Shown piece by piece: positions 9,282-17,770 of a stretch of DNA of 64,000 bases. The DNA is from Phycisphaerae bacterium. Lineage in GTDB: Bacteria > Planctomycetota > Phycisphaerae > Phycisphaerales > SM1A02. The DNA is taken from NCBI GenBank assembly GCA_002862305.1, contig PKCS01000053.1:41611-105610 (forward strand), written 5' to 3'. The notes under the pieces are model-generated. The model was not told the DNA's origin. It did no database searches and worked only from the letters and a program-made list of their open reading frames with translations. A program made the position numbers and the translations under genes. Positions within the stretch are counted from its first letter, which is position 1; each line of letters opens with the position of its first letter.

Positions 9282-11894
9282 TCAGCCGGTCCAGCGGGAA
9301 AGGAGGTAGGCGAGGTCCTGGCCGTTGGTGACTCCGTCCCCGTTGCAGTCACCCGGGCCCCCGACCTGGTTCCAGCCGGAGAGCAGGATCGAGAGGTCCG
9401 GCCCACCGATCAGGCCGTCCTGGTTCAGGTCACAGGGGTCCGGGACCACGACCTCGCAGGTGCCGAAGCCGAAGGCGTCCAGGCCCGCCTCGATGACCGA
9501 GCCGTCCCCGTTGTCGCAGACCGTCCACCGCATGAGGACCTGGTTGGTCGGGGCGAGGTAGTCCGAGACCCTGATCTCCTGGACGAGCCAGCCCCCCACC
9601 GAGGTGTTGTCGTTGGGGCCGGCCTCGTCGACCAGCACCCAGTCCTGGCCGAGGTTGTTGGTGATCTCGATCACCATCACGTCGGCCCCGGGGGAGGCGC
9701 CGGCACTGTTGTCGTACCACTGCGCCCAGGTCACGATGGTGTCCTGGTCCGCGACCACCCGGGGCGAGCGCAGGATGGTGCAGCCGTCATCCACGTCGGT
9801 GTTCCCCGTCGCCGCCCCGGTCAGGGCGCACTGGCCGGACCCGTCGAAGTCGTTGGCGGGGTCACCGCGGTCCGAGACCCCGTCGGGGACCCCGAATTCC
9901 CAGATCCCGCTGTCGGTCGAGGTGACGTCCCCGCTCACCACCCAGCCGATGTTCGAGCCCTCGAAGTCCTCGAGCTCGAACCCGACCCCGACCGAGATCG
10001 GATCGCTCGAGTACTGGTTTCCATCCGTCGCCGAGATCCGCAGTTCGAGTTCGACCGCGCCGGGGCAGGCGAGGTCCGCGGGGATCGCGGCACCGTAGAG
10101 GTCGGACGCGCCGGGCACCGGCTCGAGCACCAGGGTCTGGGACCCGACGCGAAGCCGGGCGGTCGCGGGGACCAGCTCGACGTCGATGGAGGACAGGATC
10201 GCCTGGACGATCTGGCCCGGCGTGACCTCGGTCGGGGGACCACCAGCGAACAGCAGGGACACGGTGGGCTCGACGATGACGTCCACGTCGGCGACGGAGC
10301 TGTTCCCGATCGAGTCGGCGAGGGTGTAGCTGAAGGAATCAGGCCCCAGGTAGTCGGTGGGCGGGGTGTACAGGACCGCGTCGAAGCCGTTGATCGCGTT
10401 GGAGAGCAGCTCGAGGGAAGCGCCCTGCTGGCTGGTGGCGGGCAGCTCGGTGATCGAGATCGCCCCGCAGCTCACGACCGAGTCGTTGGTGAGCAGGGGC
10501 AGGGTGATCGAGAAGTTGGACGACACCGAGAACTGGTCGTCCACCGCGACCGCGCCCTCGCCGGATCCGGTGTAGTTGCAGGGGATCGATTCGATCCGGT
10601 TGCGGATCACGTCCTCGACCCTCGGGTGGAAGATCATCCGCATGTTCGCGACCCCGCCGGGACACTGGTGGCAGTAGCTCATGATCGTGCCATCGTTGCC
10701 CACCGAGCAGTCCTGGGGGGAACTCCCGCAACCGTCGATCGGCGGCGAGTACTGGTGGGTGTGGGTGGACCCGAAGCTGTGGCCGGTCTCGTGGGTGAAC
10801 ACCATGAGGTCCCAGTTCTGGCTGCTGTTGGTCACGATCGGGTAGGGGAAGAACCCGTTGAGGTTCGCGCTCAGCGCGTAGGGCGGGTTGCCCCCGCTGC
10901 CACAGAGCCCGCCGAGGAACGCGACCCCACCCCCGAGGTAGCGACCGCTCAGGAAGTGCGCGAGGTCGCGGTCCACGTCGGACATGTTCGCCACCCAGTA
11001 GTCCTGGAAGGCGTACAGTTCGTTGGAGGTGTTCCCGGCCGACCACGGATCGTTCTGGGTCCAGAGCCGGAGGTAGTTCAACTCGAGGTTGACGTTGAAC
11101 TGGTCGACGAAGATCTCCGTCGAGGCGGCCAGGAGCAGGGCGGTGTACGCCGAGGCCGCCGAGGAGTTGCCGTTGAAGAGGTTCTGGAGGTACTCGTTGT
11201 CGGTCTCGATGGCGAAGCCGACCTTCCGGCAGGGCAGGCCACCGGCGAGCGCGGATCGAAGCTGCATCGGCGGCGCGGAACCACCCAGCCCCGCGTCGTC
11301 GATGAGGGTGCACTCCAGGGGCGTCAGTTCCAGGGCTCCCTCGGGCATCTCGCCCGCGTCGAAGCTCAGGATCGGCTGGTCGGAGGTGATCGCCCCGCTG
11401 GAGATCATGAAGGTCCGGTCGTCGATCCGTGCGTGGCCCATGGTGCCCATCGCCCCGTGGGCGAGCAGCACGCGCTCCTCCGAGTTCCCCACCACGTGAC
11501 CGGCGAGCACCACCAGGTCCGGATGCTCGAGTTCGCGCTCGATCGTCCGCCCGGGGTCGACGGGATCGGGCTCGGCCAGCACGATCCGGGTCCCGGGATG
11601 GATGGCGGAGGCCAGGTGCACCAGGACGTCCACGTCGAGGTCCGGGCCCATCGGGACCCCGGTGACGACCACGTCACCGTACAGCGTGGCCTGGCGAGCC
11701 ACCTCGCGGAGCCTGGCGTCGTCCACCTCGATGGTCGCGGCCGAGAAGTCCGTCCAGGGCGAATGGGCCGCGGACCGGACGAACGGCGAGTCCAGGGGCC
11801 GGGGGGAGGCATCAAGGACCTGACCGAAGGTGGTGCCGCCCAGGGTTCCGACAAGGAGGGGGATCAGGAAGGCTGCGGATCGTTGGGGCCCCAT
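9282..11894 (-). CDS. Secreted reprolysin-like zinc metalloprotease with dockerin-like anchor
   Basis: 870 residues with signal peptide (SAAFLIPLLVGTLGG). The catalytic domain carries the extended zinc motif HETGHSFGSTH (H368, H372, H378; E369 the base) followed by a Met-turn region (GTIMSYCH), the metzincin signature of M12/reprolysin-like peptidases. Then come a cadherin-like/Big-type module (about 450-560), further beta modules, a domain of about 180 residues also found in the subtilase at 17771-20134, and a terminal pair of DxNxDG...DLxxLLxxW repeats. GGAG lies about 8 nt before the ATG. It probably acts as an extracellular protease. Confidence 0.9.
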   Translation of the reverse strand: MGPQRSAAFLIPLLVGTLGGTTFGQVLDASPRPLDSPFVRSAAHSPWTDFSAATIEVDDARLREVARQATLYGDVVVTGVPMGPDLDVDVLVHLASAIHPGTRIVLAEPDPVDPGRTIERELEHPDLVVLAGHVVGNSEERVLLAHGAMGTMGHARIDDRTFMISSGAITSDQPILSFDAGEMPEGALELTPLECTLIDDAGLGGSAPPMQLRSALAGGLPCRKVGFAIETDNEYLQNLFNGNSSAASAYTALLLAASTEIFVDQFNVNLELNYLRLWTQNDPWSAGNTSNELYAFQDYWVANMSDVDRDLAHFLSGRYLGGGVAFLGGLCGSGGNPPYALSANLNGFFPYPIVTNSSQNWDLMVFTHETGHSFGSTHTHQYSPPIDGCGSSPQDCSVGNDGTIMSYCHQCPGGVANMRMIFHPRVEDVIRNRIESIPCNYTGSGEGAVAVDDQFSVSSNFSITLPLLTNDSVVSCGAISITELPATSQQGASLELLSNAINGFDAVLYTPPTDYLGPDSFSYTLADSIGNSSVADVDVIVEPTVSLLFAGGPPTEVTPGQIVQAILSSIDVELVPATARLRVGSQTLVLEPVPGASDLYGAAIPADLACPGAVELELRISATDGNQYSSDPISVGVGFELEDFEGSNIGWVVSGDVTSTDSGIWEFGVPDGVSDRGDPANDFDGSGQCALTGAATGNTDVDDGCTILRSPRVVADQDTIVTWAQWYDNSAGASPGADVMVIEITNNLGQDWVLVDEAGPNDNTSVGGWLVQEIRVSDYLAPTNQVLMRWTVCDNGDGSVIEAGLDAFGFGTCEVVVPDPCDLNQDGLIGGPDLSILLSGWNQVGGPGDCNGDGVTNGQDLAYLLSRWTG

Positions 11895-11994
11895 TGATTG
11901 CTCCGTGGGTGGGGTGGCGGTGACTCAGACTTCCCGAGCGATGAGGGACGATGGTGTCTCTAGTTGTACGGGAACAACCTTGGGATGTCCTCCG

Positions 11995-12012
11995 AAAAAC
12001 CTCCCTTGGAGG
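11995..12012 (-). terminator. Intrinsic terminator after the RuvC-fold gene
   Basis: On the minus strand CCTCC-AAG-GGAGG is followed directly by TTTTT (11999-11995). It lies 27 nt past the stop at 12039 and ends the typA/RuvC-fold transcript. Confidence 0.6.
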
Positions 12013-12038
12013 CAAATAAGGGGGGTCGGTGGTCGAAC

Positions 12039-12527
12039 TCAGTGCATATCGGGCAGACGAGGGAGCCAGCCCATCTCGAGGACCGCGTGGAGGCCGAGGA
12101 GGATCGCCTCCGCGGCGTCGTGCCGCAGCCCCCCCCGGGGCCGACGAGCGCCGCTCCAGTCGATCACCGAGCGCGCCAGGCGTCCCGCGTGGCGCTTGGC
12201 CTCGGGCCCCGACGTGCGATGCCGGGGCAGCAGCAGCCGGGTACGCCAATCCGTGGCGTGGACCTGGCGGAACTCGATCCCATCGTGCTGCGCCTGGCGC
12301 TCCCACACCTCGGCGAGTTCCCCCCCGCCCTCGACCCAGACCCAGCCCGGAACGGGGTCCTCGCGGAGGATCGCGTGGACCCCCCGCCGGAGCTCGCGGA
12401 CCGAACCGAAATGCTTGGAGCGATAGGCTCGGAGCCGACCGTCCGCCCCGTACTGGGCCAGGCCGGTCCGCAGGCCGAGGTCCACCGCCAGCAGCTCGGT
12501 GCCGGGCCGGGGCCCGTCACTGGTCAT
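12039..12527 (-). CDS. RNase H/RuvC-fold protein of unknown role
   Basis: 162 residues. The first strand ELLAVDLGLRTGLAQYG has the Asp of RuvC/YqgF-type folds, a second acidic strand is WVWVEGGGELAEVW, and the C-terminal helix LRHDAAEAILLGLH has the D-A-A-E-A pattern that supplies the last metal ligands in Holliday-junction resolvases. A nuclease role is therefore plausible, but no named family is certain. The gene starts 21 nt after typA on the same strand and is probably co-transcribed. Confidence 0.7.
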   Translation of the reverse strand: MTSDGPRPGTELLAVDLGLRTGLAQYGADGRLRAYRSKHFGSVRELRRGVHAILREDPVPGWVWVEGGGELAEVWERQAQHDGIEFRQVHATDWRTRLLLPRHRTSGPEAKRHAGRLARSVIDWSGARRPRGGLRHDAAEAILLGLHAVLEMGWLPRLPDMH

Positions 12528-12548
12528 GCCGGGCCTCCACCGACTCGA

Positions 12549-14423
12549 TCAGCCATCGGAACGACCCTCTCGTGCATTCTTCTGTCGCCGGGCGATCTGG
12601 CGGCGGGTGGCTTCATCGAGGATTCGCTTTCGGAGCCGGATCGCCTCCGGCGTGACCTCGACCAGCTCGTCGTCCGCGATGTACTCGAGGGCCGCCTCGA
12701 GGCTCAGCACCCTGGATGACTTGAGCACCACCGTGGCCTCCTTGGTGGACTCACGCATGTTCGAGAACGCCTTCGCCTTGACGATGTTGACCTCGAGATC
12801 ATGCTCGCGGGCGGTCTCCCCCACGACCTGGCCGGCGTAGATCGGGTCACCGGGTTCGACGAAGAGCACGCCTCGCTGGGAGAGGTTCAGCATGGCGAAG
12901 GTGGTGGCGGACCCGGAATCCGTCGCGACCATGACCCCGGTGCCGCGGGTGGGGTTGGCGTCCCGACGGGGCGCGAAGGCCTTGAAGGCATGGGTCATCA
13001 CCGCCTGGCCACCGGTGGCGGTCAGCATCTGGCTGCGCAGCCCGATCAGCCCCCGGGCGGGGATCTCGCAGTCGAGGTGCATCCGGTCGGCTCGCGGTTC
13101 CACCGCCAGCACCTCCCCGCCGCGGAGTCCGAGCAGTTCCATCGCCGAACCGAGCCCACCCTCGTCCACGTCGATGTAGAGCCGCTCCACGGGTTCGCAG
13201 GTCACCCCGTCCACGACCTTCTCGATCACCTCCGGTCGACCGACGGTGAGTTCGTAGCCCTCTCGACGCATGTTCTCGATCAGGATGCCCAGGTGCAGGA
13301 GGCCCCGGCCCGAGACCCGGAACTCCTCGGAGCTCTCACCGGGTTCGACCCGAAGGGCCAGGTTGCTTCGCAGCTCCCGGTCCAGGCGGTCGGCGATCTG
13401 GCGGGAGGTGACGAACTTCCCGGAACGGCCCGAGTTGGGCGAATCGTTGATGCGGAAGAGCATGTGCAGGGTGGGCTCGTCGACCTCGATCCGTTCAAGG
13501 GCCTCCGGTTCGCGGGCACAGGCGATGGTGTCGCCGATCTGGAACTCCCCGAGTCCTTCCAGCGCACAGAGGTCACCGGCGGAGACCACCTCGGCCTCGG
13601 CACGACCCAGGTCCTGGAACCGGAAGAGCCTCTGCACCCGGGCGGTTCGATTCCCATCCTCGTGGCAGACGGTCACCGCGTCCCCGCGCCGGACGGTGCC
13701 GGAGAACACCCGGCCGATCGCGATGCGCCCGGCATAGGAGGAGTAGTCCTGGCTGGCGACCAGCATCCTGAACCGAGCGTCGGGATCGCCCAGGGGCGGA
13801 GGCAGGTGCTCCACCACGCACGAGAGCAGCGGGGCCATCGTCCCCTCCCGGGCGTCGGAGTCCACCGCGGACCAGCCGGCCCGTCCCGAGGCGAAGACCA
13901 CCGGGAAGTCCAGGCGCTCGTCGCTGGCGCCCAGGGCGACCAGGAGGTCGAAGACCTGGTCCACCACGCCGTCGGGCCTCGCGTTGGTGCGGTCGCACTT
14001 GTTGACCACCAGGATGAGGGGAAGGTCGAGCTCGAGGGCCTTGCCCAGCACGAAACGCGTCTGGGGCATGGGACCCTCGAAGGCGTCCACGAGCAGCAGC
14101 ACGCCGTCCGCCATGGTGAGCACCCGTTCCACCTCGCCCCCGAAGTCCGCGTGCCCGGGGGTGTCCAGCAGGTTGATGCGCATCGACCGACCCGCGTGGG
14201 CGCCGGTGTCCGGGACCCAGGTGACGGCGCAGTTCTTCGAGGTGATGGTGATCCCGCGCTCCCGTTCGAGGGGGTCGGAATCCAGGACGCAATCCTCGCG
14301 CTCGCGGACCTCGACCGCCGCACCGCAGTGGGCGAGGAGGGAGTCGACCAGGGTGGTCTTCCCGTGGTCGACGTGGGCGATGATCGCGACGTTCCGGATG
14401 TCTGGGTCTGCGATGCGTTCCAT
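12549..14423 (-). CDS. typA: GTP-binding protein TypA/BipA
   Basis: 624 residues, the usual length for this ribosome-associated translational GTPase. The G1 motif AHVDHGKTT (16-24) stands right at the N terminus; RERGITITSKN is the switch I region, DTPGHADFGGEVERVL is G3 and NKCDR is G4. Domains II and III and the family-specific C-terminal domain (GTGVMVATDSG, IRLRKRILDE) follow. It functions in ribosome assembly and stress or cold adaptation. ATG 14423 is preferred because the GTPase domain begins immediately after it. Confidence 0.97.
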   Translation of the reverse strand: MERIADPDIRNVAIIAHVDHGKTTLVDSLLAHCGAAVEVREREDCVLDSDPLERERGITITSKNCAVTWVPDTGAHAGRSMRINLLDTPGHADFGGEVERVLTMADGVLLLVDAFEGPMPQTRFVLGKALELDLPLILVVNKCDRTNARPDGVVDQVFDLLVALGASDERLDFPVVFASGRAGWSAVDSDAREGTMAPLLSCVVEHLPPPLGDPDARFRMLVASQDYSSYAGRIAIGRVFSGTVRRGDAVTVCHEDGNRTARVQRLFRFQDLGRAEAEVVSAGDLCALEGLGEFQIGDTIACAREPEALERIEVDEPTLHMLFRINDSPNSGRSGKFVTSRQIADRLDRELRSNLALRVEPGESSEEFRVSGRGLLHLGILIENMRREGYELTVGRPEVIEKVVDGVTCEPVERLYIDVDEGGLGSAMELLGLRGGEVLAVEPRADRMHLDCEIPARGLIGLRSQMLTATGGQAVMTHAFKAFAPRRDANPTRGTGVMVATDSGSATTFAMLNLSQRGVLFVEPGDPIYAGQVVGETAREHDLEVNIVKAKAFSNMRESTKEATVVLKSSRVLSLEAALEYIADDELVEVTPEAIRLRKRILDEATRRQIARRQKNAREGRSDG

Positions 14424-14472
14424 GCGGTGACACAGGGTATCGCCGCGTCCGGTGGCACGCTCGCGGCCCGGT

Positions 14473-15570
14473 TCAATCGGGCGCGTCGGAGGACTCCGGG
14501 GAAACGACCACGAAGCGGACCAGGACCGCACGGTGGTCCGAGGGCCACGGGTCGTACCCGAGGTCCGTACCAGCCCCCCCGGTGTCCCCGAGCACCTGGG
14601 CGGAGATCGGGCGGAGGTTCCCGGAGGCGTAGACCCGGTCGATGCGGTCGAGCACCGCGCTCCGGGGATCCGATCCGGCGGCCCCGTCCTCCCGGGCTCG
14701 GTAGGGGCGACGACTGGTGGTGGCCAGGGCGTATGCCGGGGTCCAGGTGTGCCCGGGATCCGCCACCGGATCCGGCCTCAGGAGCCGGAAGGCATCCCGC
14801 AGCGGGGGCAGGGGCTCGTCGGAGCCCAGTGCGAGCTCCTCGCCGAACGAATCCGGGTCCGAGAGGAGCCGGGATCCCTTCCACGGGACCACCGCCTTGA
14901 GCGGGCGACCCGTGGGGTTGCCCACCCAGCGGTCCGCCCCCCGCTCCAGGTACCCGGGAGTCCAGTCGAGGTGGGAGGGTTCGTTGAAGTCCCCCCCCAC
15001 CACCACCGGAACGCCGCGGTCCAGGGCGGGGTGGACGGCGCGGTAGGTGCGGGCGTAGACCTCGCCCTTGTCGCTGGCCGCGAGGAGCTCGCGGGCGTCC
15101 AGCGGACGGGATTCGATGAGGCGGTCCTGGCACTCGTAGGGACCGTAGGGGTACGGCTCCCAGTGCACGTTGTGGACCACCACCGGGCCGAAGGGCAGCT
15201 CGACCTCCGCGGTGTTCGGCCCGAGGGACTTGAGCGGATGGCGGGCGAGGGTGGTCTGCCCGCGATCCCCGTCCCCCTTCATCCGCCAGCGGGGATCGAG
15301 CTCCGCGAGGAGTGCGTGGACCGCCCCACCACCACCGGCTTCCTGCAGGAGCACGACGTCGGGGGCATGCTCGTGGATGATCTCGACGATCCTCGGCCGC
15401 CGGGAGTCCCGGTACAGCGGGCTGGCGGCATCGGGGCCAGGCGGGTTCCCGTCGGTGAGGATGTTGAAGGCCAGCACCGTGAACTCGTTGACGGGTGCCG
15501 GACCGGGGGCCCGGTCGGGCACGGCCTGGTGCAGGAGGACCAGAACGGGCAGCAGGAAGGTGCAGGACAT
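14473..15570 (-). CDS. Secreted endonuclease/exonuclease/phosphatase-fold protein
   Basis: 365 residues. A signal peptide (MSCTFLLPVLVLLHQAVP) precedes the EEP domain: LAFNILTDG, LLQEAGGGG with the metal-binding Glu, HWEPYPYGPYE, VVVGGDFNEPSHLDW with the Gly-Asp-x-Asn block, LDRIDRVY and the final W-P-S-D-H-R-A. All expected metal and active-site residues are present, so it is probably an active phosphodiesterase or phosphatase outside the cytoplasm. The substrate may be nucleic acid, inositol phosphate or lipid. It starts 22 nt downstream of the PP2C gene, suggesting an operon. Confidence 0.88.
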   Translation of the reverse strand: MSCTFLLPVLVLLHQAVPDRAPGPAPVNEFTVLAFNILTDGNPPGPDAASPLYRDSRRPRIVEIIHEHAPDVVLLQEAGGGGAVHALLAELDPRWRMKGDGDRGQTTLARHPLKSLGPNTAEVELPFGPVVVHNVHWEPYPYGPYECQDRLIESRPLDARELLAASDKGEVYARTYRAVHPALDRGVPVVVGGDFNEPSHLDWTPGYLERGADRWVGNPTGRPLKAVVPWKGSRLLSDPDSFGEELALGSDEPLPPLRDAFRLLRPDPVADPGHTWTPAYALATTSRRPYRAREDGAAGSDPRSAVLDRIDRVYASGNLRPISAQVLGDTGGAGTDLGYDPWPSDHRAVLVRFVVVSPESSDAPD

Positions 15571-15592
15571 GACTTGGCTCCCGGTCGGGTGG

Positions 15593-17608
15593 TCAGCGTC
15601 GCTTGAGCACGATGAGGGTGACGTCGTCCAGGGGACGGGAGCTGCCCCGGAACTCGTCGAGCTCGCGGATGATCGCATCGGCGATCGACTGGGCGGACTC
15701 CGAGGCGTGGCGACGGAGGAGGTCGCGCAGGCGGTCCTTGCCGTAGAGCTCCTTCTCGGGGGAGGCGGTCTCCCAGACCCCGTCGGTGGCGACGACCAGG
15801 AGCGAGCCGGGGCCACCGAACTCGCCGGCATACTCCTCGTACTCGTGGTCCTGGACGATGCCCAGGGGCACGCCCCCGCCGTCGGGTTCGCGGAACCGGT
15901 CGCGCTGCGGGTCGTAGAGGATCGGCGGATCGTGCCCCGCGCTCCCCCACCGGAAGCTGGAACCGTCGGGACTGATGCGCAGCATGAGCAGCGTCATGAA
16001 CCGTCCGCTGGGCACGTCCTGCACGAGGACCTGGTTCACGTCGGTGAGCACCGTGCCGATGTCGCCCACCGAGTGGAGCCGGGTGCGCAGGGCGGAGCGC
16101 GCGGTGGCCATGATCAGCGCAGCCCCGATCCCGTGACCGGTCACGTCCCCGATCGCGACCAGGGTCGAGCCGTCGCACTCGGAGGAGATCGATTCGATCT
16201 GGGTCGGGAAGTCGAAGTAGTCGCCGCCGGTCTCGTCGGAGTAGATGCTGGTGGCGGCGACGTCGACGTGCTCGAGTTCGGGAGTCTCCCCCGGGAGCAG
16301 GTGCTGCTGGACCTCCATGGCGACCGCGAGCGCGGAACGCATCGCCAGCCGTTCACGCAGGGCCCGGGTGAGTTCCTCAAGGTCGTCCGAGAGCTCGAGG
16401 AACTCCCGACCGCCACGGGCCTCGAAGGTCGCCTCGAGATCCCCGTCGATGATGCGGCTCGCGGTGTGCCGGAGGGCGACGATGGGATTGACGATCGAAC
16501 GAGCCAGGAGGAACCCCGCGATGCCCGCGAACACCAGGACCGCGATGCCGGAGTACACCAGTCGGTCCTGCACCACCCGGACCCCGGCGAGCAGGTCGGA
16601 TTCGGGGATGATGGTGACCAGCGTCCAGTCCGGTCCCCAGGCGACATCGACGTCCTCGGAACTCACCTTGTAGGACCCGCCCTCCGGGGTGGCGAAGGAG
16701 GCGTGGCGGAATCCGCGGGGATCCACGTAGGTGCGTTCGGGGTCCGCCAGCACCTTCGCGGCCCCGGCGACGAGGGGATCCGGGGCGTTCCCCGCGAGCA
16801 GGATCTTCTCGCCCTGGGTGGTGGGCACCTCCGGGGAACCCGTCGCCACCAGGTGGCCCGAGGCGTTCATGATGAAGACCTGGCCATTGGGGCTGATCTG
16901 GATGTCGGAAAGCTGTTCCGAGAGCGCCTGCACCGTGAACCCCACGTCGACCACCGCGGAACGAGCGTCCGCGTCGGTGTCCAGGACCAGGACCGAGCGC
17001 CCGCACCCGACGACGGGGAGCACCTCCGAGCCGGCCCAGACGTACAGCGGCGACCAGCCGCGGCCGTCGGTGCCGCCGGAGGCCGCGAGGTACCACGGGC
17101 GATCCTCGGGGCGATAGGGGAAGGAGCCGATCGGGTCGTCGGGATCGAAGCGACCCTGGGCATCCAGGATCCACTCCCTGCAGTCCTCGCCGGAAGCGTT
17201 CCGGAACATCGCGAGCTTGGTGCGGCCGTCCGCGATCCGTTCGACCCAGATGGTGTCGCGTCGCTCGTTGCAGACCAGGATCGCGCTCACCCCGGCGAAG
17301 GACCGCAGTTGGATCATCAGGGTCGGGACCAGCTGCTGCATCTGCGCGAAGGTCCCGACCTCGAACTGGCCGGTGCTGATGAGGGCCGCGTTCATCTCGC
17401 TCAGTCGGCGGGGACCGGAGAGCGTGCCCAGGACCGCCTGTCGCATCCGCTCCGTGGCCTGGTCGGTGATCCGGTCCAGGAGGTCCGCGCTGGTGCGCTT
17501 GGTGCCCCCCACCGCAAGGGTCCCGAGGAGGAACGCGACCCCGAGCACCAGGGCGAGCAGCCAGGCCGGGTAGGTGACGGAGACTGAGAGGCGGCGGCGT
17601 GGCGGCAT
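15593..17608 (-). CDS. Membrane sensor PP2C (SpoIIE/RsbU-type) serine phosphatase
   Basis: 671 residues. A first membrane helix (about 15-33) leads to an extracytoplasmic Cache-like sensor (about 70-335, with RPWYLAASGG typical of such domains). A second helix (about 350-370), a HAMP region, and a C-terminal SpoIIE/PP2C domain from about 430 follow. The phosphatase metal ligands appear in ETGGDYFDF, AIGDVTGHGIGAAL, LLVVATDGVWE and LDDVTLIVLK. It probably dephosphorylates an anti-sigma antagonist in a partner-switching pathway; no partner genes are adjacent. GGAAGG lies 5 nt before ATG 17608. Confidence 0.93.
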   Translation of the reverse strand: MPPRRRLSVSVTYPAWLLALVLGVAFLLGTLAVGGTKRTSADLLDRITDQATERMRQAVLGTLSGPRRLSEMNAALISTGQFEVGTFAQMQQLVPTLMIQLRSFAGVSAILVCNERRDTIWVERIADGRTKLAMFRNASGEDCREWILDAQGRFDPDDPIGSFPYRPEDRPWYLAASGGTDGRGWSPLYVWAGSEVLPVVGCGRSVLVLDTDADARSAVVDVGFTVQALSEQLSDIQISPNGQVFIMNASGHLVATGSPEVPTTQGEKILLAGNAPDPLVAGAAKVLADPERTYVDPRGFRHASFATPEGGSYKVSSEDVDVAWGPDWTLVTIIPESDLLAGVRVVQDRLVYSGIAVLVFAGIAGFLLARSIVNPIVALRHTASRIIDGDLEATFEARGGREFLELSDDLEELTRALRERLAMRSALAVAMEVQQHLLPGETPELEHVDVAATSIYSDETGGDYFDFPTQIESISSECDGSTLVAIGDVTGHGIGAALIMATARSALRTRLHSVGDIGTVLTDVNQVLVQDVPSGRFMTLLMLRISPDGSSFRWGSAGHDPPILYDPQRDRFREPDGGGVPLGIVQDHEYEEYAGEFGGPGSLLVVATDGVWETASPEKELYGKDRLRDLLRRHASESAQSIADAIIRELDEFRGSSRPLDDVTLIVLKRR

Positions 17609-17712
17609 GGACCTTCCTTCGGCGGCGGATCGGGCCGGGAGGCACGGCAGGCAGCATCGACCCGGGTGACTTCGATGGTAGCAGCTCGTCGGCGGCGACA
17701 TGCGGAACGAAC

Positions 17713-17737
17713 AGCCCCGCCCACGAGGGGCGGGGCT
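17713..17737 (-). terminator. Hairpin terminator after the subtilase gene
   Basis: AGCCCCGCCC (17713-17722) pairs with GGGCGGGGCT (17728-17737) around ACGAG, a 10-bp GC stem 34 nt past the subtilase stop. On the minus strand GTTCGTTCC follows, a weak T-rich tail. Confidence 0.55.
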
Positions 17738-17770
17738 GGGTCATGCATTCGCGGGAACCGGTGCGCCGGG

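Noticed and set aside
9246..11897. A very long open frame on the plus strand opposite the metalloprotease gene
   Set aside because: It is the mirror of a real high-GC gene: it is Val/Asp/Gly/Arg-rich, has no domain, and covers the same bases as a clear protease.
12801..17587. Long plus-strand frames opposite typA, the EEP protein and the PP2C gene
   Set aside because: They are shadows of well-supported minus-strand genes with no recognisable domain.
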